A stretch of DNA of 64,000 nt from Bacteroidales bacterium. Its GTDB lineage: Bacteria > Bacteroidota > Bacteroidia > Bacteroidales > UBA932. The notes beneath the pieces were generated by a model that ran no database searches, was not told the DNA's origin, and saw only the letters and a program-made list of their open reading frames with translations. This document shows positions 56,006-64,000 of the stretch, in pieces (the stretch's first letter is position 1; every line of letters starts with the position of its first letter). The translations under genes were made by a program, and so were the position numbers. The DNA lies in the NCBI GenBank assembly GCA_017446775.1, contig JAFSQE010000017.1, positions 1 through 64,000 on the forward strand, read 5' to 3'.

Positions 56006-58299
56006 AGGCGGGCTATCTGCTCGCGCCGCTGGAATAGGAACTGGGGATCCTGGATGGTATAGGCCTCCTTGTCGTCGATACTGTCGTCTTTATATGCTTC
56101 TTCGGGCAGAACCAGCAGCTGGCGGGCCTTGGCCGCATCGGATGCGCTCATGCGGGGGATTCGCTCTTCCAGCATCGTTAGGTATTCAAAATCCTCGATG
56201 CCGTCGCGCAGTATCTCCAGCCGGACGCAGGGGATGGGGTAGCCGGTATAGGCGGTTGTCTTGTCCTCGTTGGGGTGACGGTTGTGGGGGTAGAACAGGG
56301 TGCCGTCGCCGCAGGCCAGCAGCTTCTGTATCATCTGGCTGGTGCTGCTGAAGCAGTATGGCTCTTCCCACTGGTTCATCAGCGTGCCGGCAGGAGCGAC
56401 CGAACTTGAATTCCAGGCTGTGCTGGACCAGATAAGGATCCCCTTGAAGCCGTACATATACGATGCCCACAGCCAGATGCGCATGTCAATCGCATTGTGG
56501 TCTGTGAAATTGCTGAAGTAGGGATACCTGGTGCCGCAGCAGAGGTAGTTCCACGCCTCCTGCTCCGGCCGCTGGTTGTATTCCTTTATGATATCGCGGT
56601 TCTCGAAGCAGTCCCAGCTTACGCAGCTTATATCGGTGGTGGTGCTGATGCTGAGCGAATCGTATGCGTGGCCCCGCCAGGTGCCCATCTCGGTCATGAA
56701 CGTGCGGATGCCGGGGGCGTATTTCTTGAGGATGCGGTGGGTGTCGTTAAGCAGCGGATACGCCGGCGGGTTGGGTTCGTCGCCCCAGTAGACGTAGGCT
56801 TTATCCAGCATTCCGACCTCCTTGAGGCCTGCCTGGAGCTTGGTGAGCCCTTTTGCCATAATCATCTCATACTCCGGGGAACCCTGCTTGAAGCCGCCGA
56901 TAACGCCGGGCCAGGAGCTGTCAAAGTTCACGCTGCCGATGCCGGCGATTGGGATGGTGAAATAGCGGAATGCATCGTCGGCATAGTATTTCTCTACCCC
57001 CTTCTTGAATTCGGTGAAATCGACATCCACATCGATTGTGGTGGGGTCGACCTCAAAATTGCCTTCCGGGAAAAGGTTCTCGCCGGTGGATACGTCTATC
57101 AGCTTGACATCGTCGAACCAAACCCGGCCGGTATCTTCGCCCCTTTTGAGTGCGCCCTGGCCAAAGAGGCGGATCTGGATGTATGCTGTGCGGGGGTCAA
57201 GGCGGTCGATTTCCAGAGTGTGCTCCTGCCAGTTTTTGTCGTCGTCTACCCACTGGAAGTTGCTGCGGTAGGGAATCTTCTTGAAATCTTTGTCGTAGCA
57301 GTCCACCAGCAAGTGGGTGTAAGATGTGGTGTCGGAGCGGGCCATAAGGGTAACCTTGTATGCCTTGTCAGGCTCCACAGGTATAAACTTCCTTCTGTAA
57401 AAGGCCTCTGCATTGGAGGTTATGCTTTTGTCCTCTACCAGATAGCAGTACTTGCCCTCTGCGGGATCGTTGCTGTCGTAAACGCCGCCGCTCCACTCTG
57501 TCTCGGTCACGGAGTATCTGACAGGGGTGAGGTAGAACGGGTCGCGCGGCTGGATGCGATAGTCCTTGAATGCCTGCATGTAATTGTCGTAAGCGGCCTG
57601 TTTGGTCTCGGGCGTGTTGAGGTTCTCATACATCACGACCTCCCAGAACCATAGCCCCATGTCGGCATTTACGCTGGGGCGGGTGGGGAGTGTGAAGTTG
57701 CGCACCTTGACGTTAACCGGGATGATGACCTTCCAGCCGTCGGCGTCGGAGAGGGTTACTTTCCCGCTGTAACTGCCTGTCGGATGCCCTGCCGGAGTCT
57801 TTAGGGTAATCCAGAATGATGTGTTCTCGCCTTCAGGCGCGTCCTGCGGTTCTTCGTAGAGAGGCAGCGGGTCGGGCCACAGGCCTGGGAACCCGAACGA
57901 ATCGCTGTTATAGAAGATGTTGACATATTCTGTCTTGCGCACGGCTACCTCAATGTCGCCCGGCAGGCCGCTGACATCCACCTTCAGCTCTTTCAACTCT
58001 TTTTTGGGATTGACAACCACGATAAACGATTCGTATTCGTTCTTAGCTGTCGTGAGTTTCACGGTGCCGCCGCGGCGATTAGCCACCGGCGTATCCTTCA
58101 TCACCTTGTAGCACCCCTCGGCCCACCATACTGAAGCCTGGGCATCGGTTTTCACCAGATACCCGTAGCCCCCCTGGGCCTTCATATACGGGTCGCATTT
58201 CTCCAGTTTTTCCGCAACGAATTTCTTCTGTGCAGTTGCGGGATAAGTCACGCACAGCGCTGCCGCCAGCAGCAGGATAGTCTTAATTGTCTGTTTCAT
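55987..58299 (-). CDS. GH123-like glycosidase A (with inserted jelly-roll module)
   Basis: 770 residues from the ATG at 58299 (MKQTIKTILLLAAALC signal peptide); the open frame runs 37 codons further upstream without a signal. An N-terminal beta-sandwich (about 30-250) is followed by an inserted module (about 270-430; FIPVEPDKAYKVTLMARSD ... ARTAYIQIRLFG ... VWFDDVKL, jelly-roll like CBM4/9). The catalytic barrel of the GH123 (former DUF4091) type comes last. The adjoining D507-E508 pair in VYWGDEPNPP corresponds to the catalytic pair of GH123 beta-N-acetylgalactosaminidases, which use the substrate's N-acetyl group. It is the last gene of a four-gene glycosidase cluster. Confidence 0.85.
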   Translation of the reverse strand: MKQTIKTILLLAAALCVTYPATAQKKFVAEKLEKCDPYMKAQGGYGYLVKTDAQASVWWAEGCYKVMKDTPVANRRGGTVKLTTAKNEYESFIVVVNPKKELKELKVDVSGLPGDIEVAVRKTEYVNIFYNSDSFGFPGLWPDPLPLYEEPQDAPEGENTSFWITLKTPAGHPTGSYSGKVTLSDADGWKVIIPVNVKVRNFTLPTRPSVNADMGLWFWEVVMYENLNTPETKQAAYDNYMQAFKDYRIQPRDPFYLTPVRYSVTETEWSGGVYDSNDPAEGKYCYLVEDKSITSNAEAFYRRKFIPVEPDKAYKVTLMARSDTTSYTHLLVDCYDKDFKKIPYRSNFQWVDDDKNWQEHTLEIDRLDPRTAYIQIRLFGQGALKRGEDTGRVWFDDVKLIDVSTGENLFPEGNFEVDPTTIDVDVDFTEFKKGVEKYYADDAFRYFTIPIAGIGSVNFDSSWPGVIGGFKQGSPEYEMIMAKGLTKLQAGLKEVGMLDKAYVYWGDEPNPPAYPLLNDTHRILKKYAPGIRTFMTEMGTWRGHAYDSLSISTTTDISCVSWDCFENRDIIKEYNQRPEQEAWNYLCCGTRYPYFSNFTDHNAIDMRIWLWASYMYGFKGILIWSSTAWNSSSVAPAGTLMNQWEEPYCFSSTSQMIQKLLACGDGTLFYPHNRHPNEDKTTAYTGYPIPCVRLEILRDGIEDFEYLTMLEERIPRMSASDAAKARQLLVLPEEAYKDDSIDDKEAYTIQDPQFLFQRREQIARLLEKYR

Positions 58300-58312
58300 T
58301 TTCTTACTGTAT

Positions 58313-58357
58313 GTGGTGTCCCACAAAATTACCGACCACAGATATATGGGACACCAC
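58313..58357. repeat. Intergenic inverted repeat between GH123-like genes B and A
   Basis: Perfect 11-nt arms (58313-58323 and 58347-58357, GTGGTGTCCCA / TGGGACACCAC). A near copy of the whole 64-bp gap lies between genes C and B (60677-60741). It could be an mRNA processing or attenuation hairpin. Confidence 0.7.
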
Positions 58358-58363
58358 TTGCAC

Positions 58364-60676
58364 TTATTTGTACTTTTCAATGAGCCGGGCGATTTGCTCG
58401 CGGCGCTCAAACAAAAACTGCGGGTCCTGGATAAAGTATACCTCTGTCTGCTCCAGGTTGTCGTCCTTGAACACTTCGGGCGGCAGCACCAGCAGGTCGC
58501 GGGCGTGTGCGGCGTCGGTGGCGGACATCCTGGGGATGGCGGCCTCCAGCATCGTCAGATATTCATAATCCTCTATGCCGTCGCGCAGCGTCTCCAGTCG
58601 GAGGCAGGGGATGGGGTAGCCTGTGTATGCGGTGGTGCGGTCTTCGTTCGGATGCCTGTTGTGGGGGTAGAAGAAAATCCCGTCGCCCACGGCCAGCAGC
58701 CTCTGTGTGAGCTGGTCGCTGCTTGCAAAGCAGTAGGGCTCCTCCCACGGATTCTGCAGCTTGCCGCCGGAGGTCTGGCTCCCGGAGTTCCAGTCTGTGG
58801 AGGACCACATCAGAACACCTTTAAAGCCGTACATATATGATGCCCAGAGCCAGATGCGCATATCTATGGCGTTGGCATCTATGAAATCGGTGAAGTATGG
58901 GTGGTGTGTGGTGGCGCACAGGTAGTTCCAGGGCTCCTGCTCCGGCCTCTGCTGATATTTTTTGATGACGTCGTGATTCTCGAAGCACTCCCAGCTCACG
59001 CAGCTGATATCGGTTGTGGGGCTGATATCCATAGTGTCATACCTGCGTTCTCGCCATGTGATGAGCTCGGTCATGAATGTGCGGATTCCCGGGGCATACT
59101 TCTTAATCATGTTGTGTGTGTCTTCGAGCAGGGGATATGCCGGCGGCATGGGCTCGTCGCCCCAGTAAACCAGGGTCTTGTCCAGCATCCCCGCCTTTTT
59201 GAGCCCCGCCTGCAGCTGTGTAAGGCAGCTGGCCATGAGCTTTTCATACTCTGGGGTGCCCTGCCGGAAGCCACCTATATTGCCCGGCCATGAATTGCCA
59301 AAGTTTACGCTCCCGATGCCGGCAATGTTTACGGAGAAGTAGCGCATGCCCTCGACATCGCGGTATTTGGCCGCCGCCTTGTTGAATTCGGTGAAATCGA
59401 CCTCTACCTTGATTTTGTCGGGATCTATCTCAAAGTTTCCCTGGGGGAATATATTCTCGCCGGTGGTGGAGTCGATTACCTTGATATCGTCGAACCATGT
59501 TGTGCCGGTGTCGCCTCCCGAAGCGAGATAGCCGGCCGCGAAGAGCCGAACCTGGATGTATGCCGTGCGGGGGTCGAGGCGGTCGATATCCATAGTGAAG
59601 TCCTGCCACTCGGTATTCATGTCCAGATGCTTGAAGCGGCGCCGGAATGTGAGCGGGTTGCGGTTGGCGTCAAAGCAGTCGATAATCAGCTGTGTGGTGG
59701 TCTCTTCACTGGATTTTGCACTTACTAAGATGCGGTATTGTGAATTGCCCTTTACCGGGATGAATCTGGGAACCCACACCGCTTCTGCGTTGCCGCCGGT
59801 GGAGCCGTCACATACGACGTAAGAGTACTTGCCCTCTGCGGCGGTGCTGCTGTCGTAAAAGCCGCCTGTCCACTCCGGCTGGGTTACATTGTACTTTATT
59901 GGGTTAAGGAAGAACGGGTCGCGCGTCTGTATCTTGTAATCGTTGAAGGCCTTGATATAATTGTCGAAAGCTTCCCGTTTCTGTTCTGCCGTGTTGAGGT
60001 TTTCGTAAAGGATGACCTGGTTGAACCAGAGGCCGAAGTCGGCGTTGCAGCTGGGACGGTCGGGCAGGGAGAAGCTGCGGACCTTGACGCAGACCGGGGC
60101 CGATACTCTCCAACCGGATGCATCAGAAAGGGTCACGCGGCCGCCGTAGCTGCCTGCAGCATGGCTGGCGGGAGTCTTGAGAGTAATCCAGAAGGATGTG
60201 TTTTCGCCAGAGGGGGCATCCTGGGGCTCTTCATAGAGCGGCAGCGGGTCGGGCCAATAACCCGGGAATCCGAACGAGTCGCTGTTGTAGAACAGATTGA
60301 CATATTCCGTCTTGCGGATTGTAACCTCGATGTCCTCCGGCAGGCCGCTGAGCTCTACCTTGAGGTCTTTCATCTCTTTCTTTGGTTTGACCACGACGAT
60401 GAACGATTCGCACTCGTTTTTCGCCGTCGTCAGCTTAACGGTACCGCCGCGCCGCCTTGCCACCGGCATATCCTTCATCACCTTGTAGCACCCTTCTGCC
60501 CACCAGACGGCCGCCCTTGAATCGTTCCTGATCAGGTATCCGTATCCGCCCTGAGCCGTCATGTACGGGTCGCATTTATCCAACTTCTCCGCTACGAATT
60601 TCTTCTGGCCTGCCGCCGACAGTGCCACACACAGCGCCGCGGCCAGCATCAGAATGGTTTTAATTGTATGTTTCAT
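58364..60676 (-). CDS. GH123-like glycosidase B (with inserted jelly-roll module)
   Basis: 770 residues from the ATG at 60676 (MKHTIKTILMLAAALC signal). It is closely similar to gene A throughout, with the same three-part layout and the catalytic pair at D507-E508 (VYWGDEPMPP), so A and B are a recent duplication. The inserted module contains FIPVKGNSQYRILVSAKS and TAYIQVRLFAAGYLASGGDTG. It differs most from A in the module and loops, which suggests changed specificity. It is expected to act in the periplasm or at the surface on N-acetylgalactosamine-containing glycans. Confidence 0.85.
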   Translation of the reverse strand: MKHTIKTILMLAAALCVALSAAGQKKFVAEKLDKCDPYMTAQGGYGYLIRNDSRAAVWWAEGCYKVMKDMPVARRRGGTVKLTTAKNECESFIVVVKPKKEMKDLKVELSGLPEDIEVTIRKTEYVNLFYNSDSFGFPGYWPDPLPLYEEPQDAPSGENTSFWITLKTPASHAAGSYGGRVTLSDASGWRVSAPVCVKVRSFSLPDRPSCNADFGLWFNQVILYENLNTAEQKREAFDNYIKAFNDYKIQTRDPFFLNPIKYNVTQPEWTGGFYDSSTAAEGKYSYVVCDGSTGGNAEAVWVPRFIPVKGNSQYRILVSAKSSEETTTQLIIDCFDANRNPLTFRRRFKHLDMNTEWQDFTMDIDRLDPRTAYIQVRLFAAGYLASGGDTGTTWFDDIKVIDSTTGENIFPQGNFEIDPDKIKVEVDFTEFNKAAAKYRDVEGMRYFSVNIAGIGSVNFGNSWPGNIGGFRQGTPEYEKLMASCLTQLQAGLKKAGMLDKTLVYWGDEPMPPAYPLLEDTHNMIKKYAPGIRTFMTELITWRERRYDTMDISPTTDISCVSWECFENHDVIKKYQQRPEQEPWNYLCATTHHPYFTDFIDANAIDMRIWLWASYMYGFKGVLMWSSTDWNSGSQTSGGKLQNPWEEPYCFASSDQLTQRLLAVGDGIFFYPHNRHPNEDRTTAYTGYPIPCLRLETLRDGIEDYEYLTMLEAAIPRMSATDAAHARDLLVLPPEVFKDDNLEQTEVYFIQDPQFLFERREQIARLIEKYK

Positions 60677-60691
60677 TTCCTTACCGTATGA

Positions 60692-60733
60692 GGTGTCCCC
60701 AAAATATACCGACCACAAGATATATGGGACACT
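60692..60733. repeat. Intergenic inverted repeat between GH123-like genes C and B
   Basis: GGTGTCCC / GGGACACT arms (7 of 8 pair); the loop ACCGACCACA and flanks are shared with the repeat at 58313-58357. Confidence 0.65.
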
Positions 60734-60741
60734 ACTCGCAC

Positions 60742-62586
60742 TTATCGGTATTTTTCTATGAGCCGGGCTATCTGTTCGCGGCGTTCCAGAAGGAACTGCG
60801 GGTCCTGGATATAGTACTTTTCCGGGTGGTCGGCATCGTCGTCCATAAAGACCTCTTCGGGCAGAACCAGCAGGGTGCGGGACAGAGCGGCATCACGCTC
60901 TGACATCTTCGGAATGCGGTCTTCAAGCATCTTCAAGTACTCGTAATCCTCAATACCGTCGCGGTTTATCTCCATGCGGATGCTGGGAATCGGGTCGCCT
61001 GTATAAGGGGTGGTGGTATCCACGCCGGGGTGGCGGTTATTAGGGTAGAACATTATGCCGTCGCCGTTGGCAAAGAGCTGCGGGTTGCCCTCCTTGTCGT
61101 AGCCGAAGCTCTCCGGGGACTCCCAGGGGTTGATCATCTTGCCCTGCTTTATTGCAAAGTCGGAGTTCCAGTAGGTCGAGCTCCAGATAAGGATGCCCTT
61201 GAGACCGTACATATACGATGCCCAGAGCCACAGACGCAAATCGATGCCGTTGTGGTCGGTGAAATTGGCAAAGAAGGGGTACTTGGTGGCGCAGCACAGG
61301 TAGCTCCAGACCTCCTGGCCGGGACCGCTGTAGTCGGCCACCTTGGGGTGGTTGTCGAAGCAGTTCCAGCTAACGCAGCTTATGTCGGTGACATCGGCCA
61401 CGTCGTAGTCAACAGGCTTGTCCAGCCAGGTGACCTGCTCCGTCATAAATGTGCGGATGCCGGGGGCATATCTCTTCATCAGGGTGTGGACCTCGCGGAT
61501 ATAGCCGTAGGAGGGCTCCAGCGGCTCGTCGCCCCAGTAGATGTAGGTCTTGTCCAGCACGCCGGCATCGCGCAGGCCGGCCTCCAGCTTGGGCAGGTAG
61601 TCTGCCATAAGCTTTTCGTGCTCCGGGGTGCCCAGTTCGTAGCCGCCAAACACTCCGCGGGCATAGCCGGTGGGACCGCAGCTGCCCAGCCCCTCCACAT
61701 TCACAGAGAAGGCGTTGAAGCCACCCTCGCCAAAGTACTTCTCTGCCACCTTGTTGAACTCGGTGAAGTCGATGTCCACTGTGCCGTCTGAATTGATGGT
61801 GGTCTTGAAGGGGGCATACAGGAACGGGTCGTACGGCGCAATCTTATAATCGCGATATGCGTCCAGATACTTGTAGAAGACCTCCTCCTGTTGCTCGCGG
61901 GTTTTAAGGTTCTCGTATTGCTTTACAAAGCCGAACCAGAGGCCGTAGCCGCTGGACACTGTGGGAGTCTTTGGCAAATCGAACTTGCGCACCTTGAGCC
62001 GCAGCGGGGCGGAAACCTTCCAGCCGGAGGCGTCGGAGACGGTCACCCGGCCGCGACGCATACCTGAGCGGGCGCCGTATGGCGTCTTGACGGTAATCCA
62101 GAAGGATGTGTTCTCTCCGGCAGGGGCTACGCACGGCTCTTCCAGCATCGGCAGCGGGTCGGGCCACAGCCCGGCATAGCCAAAAGAGTCGCTGGGGCTG
62201 GGGACATCCACGTATTCAACTTTGCGGACCTTGACCTGATAGCCGGCCGGCAGACCGCTCACCGCCACAGAAACGCCCTGCAGGTCCTTTTGGGGCTTCA
62301 GCACGATAATGAACGATTCATATTCTCCGCGGGCGGATGACAGACGCACCTTGCGGCCGCGTCGCGCAGCCACCGGCGTATCTTTCATTGGCTTGTAAAC
62401 ACCTTCTGCCCACCATACATCGGCTTTTGGGGTATGTTTCACCAGATATCCATATCCCCCCTGAAGGGTCATATACGGGTCACACTTCTCCAGCTTCTCT
62501 GCCTTCCACTCGTGCGCATTTCCAACCGTCGGCACCGCCACCATAGTCGCCACCAGGGCGACAGCAATAAGGAGCAATCTCTTCAT
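60742..62586 (-). CDS. GH123-like glycosidase C (no inserted module)
   Basis: 614 residues with a signal peptide (MKRLLLIAVALVATMVAVPTVGNA). Same N-terminal sandwich (EKLEKCDPYMTLQGGYGYLV, WWAEGVYKPMKDTP) and catalytic domain as A and B, with D353-E354 in IYWGDEPLEP. It lacks the 154-residue jelly-roll module: the catalytic pair is displaced by exactly 154 positions. This may be the ancestral form. It starts 6 bp after the GH97 stop, so it is co-transcribed with it. Confidence 0.85.
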   Translation of the reverse strand: MKRLLLIAVALVATMVAVPTVGNAHEWKAEKLEKCDPYMTLQGGYGYLVKHTPKADVWWAEGVYKPMKDTPVAARRGRKVRLSSARGEYESFIIVLKPQKDLQGVSVAVSGLPAGYQVKVRKVEYVDVPSPSDSFGYAGLWPDPLPMLEEPCVAPAGENTSFWITVKTPYGARSGMRRGRVTVSDASGWKVSAPLRLKVRKFDLPKTPTVSSGYGLWFGFVKQYENLKTREQQEEVFYKYLDAYRDYKIAPYDPFLYAPFKTTINSDGTVDIDFTEFNKVAEKYFGEGGFNAFSVNVEGLGSCGPTGYARGVFGGYELGTPEHEKLMADYLPKLEAGLRDAGVLDKTYIYWGDEPLEPSYGYIREVHTLMKRYAPGIRTFMTEQVTWLDKPVDYDVADVTDISCVSWNCFDNHPKVADYSGPGQEVWSYLCCATKYPFFANFTDHNGIDLRLWLWASYMYGLKGILIWSSTYWNSDFAIKQGKMINPWESPESFGYDKEGNPQLFANGDGIMFYPNNRHPGVDTTTPYTGDPIPSIRMEINRDGIEDYEYLKMLEDRIPKMSERDAALSRTLLVLPEEVFMDDDADHPEKYYIQDPQFLLERREQIARLIEKYR

Positions 62587-62592
62587 ACAGAA

Positions 62593-64000
62593 CTATTTGG
62601 TGAGCACGATTGCAAAGCCGCCGCCAGGAGCCATATGGATGTCCAGCTTGTCGCCGGCAGCAACTGTCTTGAACTCGTGTTTGAAATCGGTAGCGTGGCG
62701 GTCGGCGTTCATGCCGTCGCGGTAAATCTCTGCTTGCCACTTTCCGCTGCCCAGGAAACTCAAATCCAGCGTTACATCGCGCTCATCCCAGTTAGTGGTG
62801 CCTCCGACATACCAGGTATCACCGCTGCGGCGGGCCATCAGGATATACTTGCCTACCTCTCCGCCAAGGCCCACAGAGTCGTCGAACACGGTGGGAATCC
62901 GCGAAATGAAGCTGAGGCACTCGGGTTCGCGCCGGTATGCAGAGGGGCCGTCGCAGAGCATGCAGAGAGGCGATTCAAAAATCACATACTCGCCAAGCTG
63001 GTGGCAGCGGGTGCCCTGGCTCATGGTCTCGCGGCTCTTGAGGTAGGTGCTGCGGCTGCCGTTTCGCATAGCCCCCTGGGTGTAGTCTACCACGCCGGCC
63101 GCCATGCGGATATACGGGAATGTCACATCGTTCAAAGGCATATCGATCTCGATGCCGGTCCAGCGCATGTTCTCCAGGCCGTAAACGCCCTCGTAGTTCA
63201 GGACATTGGGATAGGTGCGGTTAAGGCCGTGCGGCTTGAATGCTCCGTGGAAGTCAAGTACCAGATGATACTTTGCGGCCACCTGCGCAGCCTTGGTGTA
63301 GAACTCCAGCATATACTGGTCGTCGCGGTTCATGAAGTCGATCTTGAAGCCCTTGACGCCCATTGCAGAGTAGTGCTTGCAGACATGCTCCATATCGCGG
63401 GCAAAGGCGTAATAGCCAGCCCAGAGGATGATCCCGACACCCTTTTCTGCAGCGTATGATGTGAGCATCTCAAGATCTATGGCGGGGACGATATCAAACA
63501 GGTCTGCCTTGCCCTCTGTGCTCCAGCCATCGTCCATGATGATGTATTCTATACCGTTCTCTGCCGCGAAATCGATGTAGTGCTTGTAGGTATCGTTGTT
63601 GATGCCGACCTTGAAATCGACCCCTGTCACGTAGAAGTTGTTCCACCAGTCCCAGGCCACCTTGCCGGGCTTTACCCAGCTGAAGTCAGAACCCTTCGCT
63701 GGAGCATCGCCCAGACGGTATACGATGTCGTTGTTCACCATCTGGATGTCGGAGGTGCTGATTGCAAATATCCTCCAGGGGAACTTCTCGCCCGGAAGGC
63801 ACTCTGCAAGATAGTCGTGGCGGGAGAGGATCTCCTCCTGGATGTTGTTGTATCCGCCCTGCTTCATCTCTTTTGGCAGGGGTGCCCACACGCCGTGCAG
63901 GTTTTTGGTGCCGTTGCCCTGCAGGTACATGCCGGGATATTTATAGAGTGCAGACTCCATGATGTTGATCTTGCGACCCTTGGGAGCGTCTATCATCTGC
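62593..64000 (-). CDS. GH97 alpha-galactosidase/alpha-glucosidase-like enzyme (5' end missing)
   Basis: The frame stays open to the right edge, so the N-terminus is outside the window; about 469 residues of an expected 650-700 are seen. The GH97 barrel is clear: VKPGKVAWDWWNNFYVTG, EYIIMDDGWSTEGKADLFD, MGVKGFKIDFMNRDDQYM, VVDYTQGAMRNG and a C-terminal beta-domain ending VVLTK-like. The Asp of KIDFMNR (codon 63337-63339) fits the nucleophile of retaining GH97 enzymes such as Bacteroides alpha-galactosidases, not the inverting SusB type. It is the first visible gene of the GH97-GH123 cluster. Confidence 0.88.
   Translation of the reverse strand, partial: QMIDAPKGRKINIMESALYKYPGMYLQGNGTKNLHGVWAPLPKEMKQGGYNNIQEEILSRHDYLAECLPGEKFPWRIFAISTSDIQMVNNDIVYRLGDAPAKGSDFSWVKPGKVAWDWWNNFYVTGVDFKVGINNDTYKHYIDFAAENGIEYIIMDDGWSTEGKADLFDIVPAIDLEMLTSYAAEKGVGIILWAGYYAFARDMEHVCKHYSAMGVKGFKIDFMNRDDQYMLEFYTKAAQVAAKYHLVLDFHGAFKPHGLNRTYPNVLNYEGVYGLENMRWTGIEIDMPLNDVTFPYIRMAAGVVDYTQGAMRNGSRSTYLKSRETMSQGTRCHQLGEYVIFESPLCMLCDGPSAYRREPECLSFISRIPTVFDDSVGLGGEVGKYILMARRSGDTWYVGGTTNWDERDVTLDLSFLGSGKWQAEIYRDGMNADRHATDFKHEFKTVAAGDKLDIHMAPGGGFAIVLTK

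Overview
The window looks like chromosomal DNA of an anaerobic, host- or gut-associated member of the Bacteroidales (phylum Bacteroidota). The evidence is two SusC/SusD nutrient-import loci, many lipoproteins with a Bacteroidota-style export signal, promoters of the TTTG / TAnnTTTG type (clearest before the initiator tRNA, the HEPN gene, rpsF and fadD), a one-piece pyruvate:ferredoxin oxidoreductase, NfnAB and a rubrerythrin. The genus cannot be told from the sequence alone.

Layout. 1-4.75 kb: tRNA-Arg(ACG), a GH2 beta-galactosidase and GH43 pair, tRNA-Arg(CCG); both tRNA-Arg genes lie beside the same 45-bp repeat. 4.8-16.5 kb: fabD, a secreted unknown, pyruvate:ferredoxin oxidoreductase, a cyclophilin lipoprotein, a polysaccharide flippase, a glycosyltransferase-like gene, a FadL-like outer-membrane protein and an aromatic- and serine-rich lipoprotein. 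16.5-27.9 kb: housekeeping and envelope genes (proS, a DUF3078-like gene, tilS, a YfhO-like gene, a second flippase, dut, murF, sppA). 27.9-30.9 kb: a probable metal cassette (His-rich protein, TonB receptor, HMA protein). 30.9-35.6 kb: a structured leader, nfnA-nfnB-hisS and a tocopherol-cyclase-like pseudogene. 35.6-36.5 kb: initiator tRNA and a HEPN/MNT pair. 36.6-49.3 kb: two divergent SusCD loci with an Mpi-type serine DNA invertase between them. 49.3-55.8 kb: a one-domain LysR-like HTH protein, rpsF-rpsR-rplI, a Na/Pi transporter, a methyltransferase, rubrerythrin and fadD. 56-64 kb: three tandem GH123-like genes behind a GH97 enzyme that runs off the right edge.

Two systems stand out. 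First, a repeat of about 153 bp forms the 5' leader of two unrelated genes, nfnA and fadD. Each copy lies just after a TAnnTTTG promoter element and ends a few bases before the ATG. The copies differ by compensatory changes in two stems, and two further stems cross in the order a-b-a'-b', so they either exclude each other or form a pseudoknot. This suggests an undescribed cis-regulatory RNA. Second, the invertase gene is enclosed by a 15-bp inverted repeat (14/15 identical), and the enclosed segment lies exactly between the starts of the two divergent susC genes. It is a candidate phase-variation switch choosing between two import systems.

The glycoside hydrolases at the two ends (GH2, GH43; GH97, three GH123-like) point to use of host or plant glycans rich in galactose and N-acetylgalactosamine. 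The metabolic genes fit pyruvate fermentation with ferredoxin- and NADPH-linked electron transfer.
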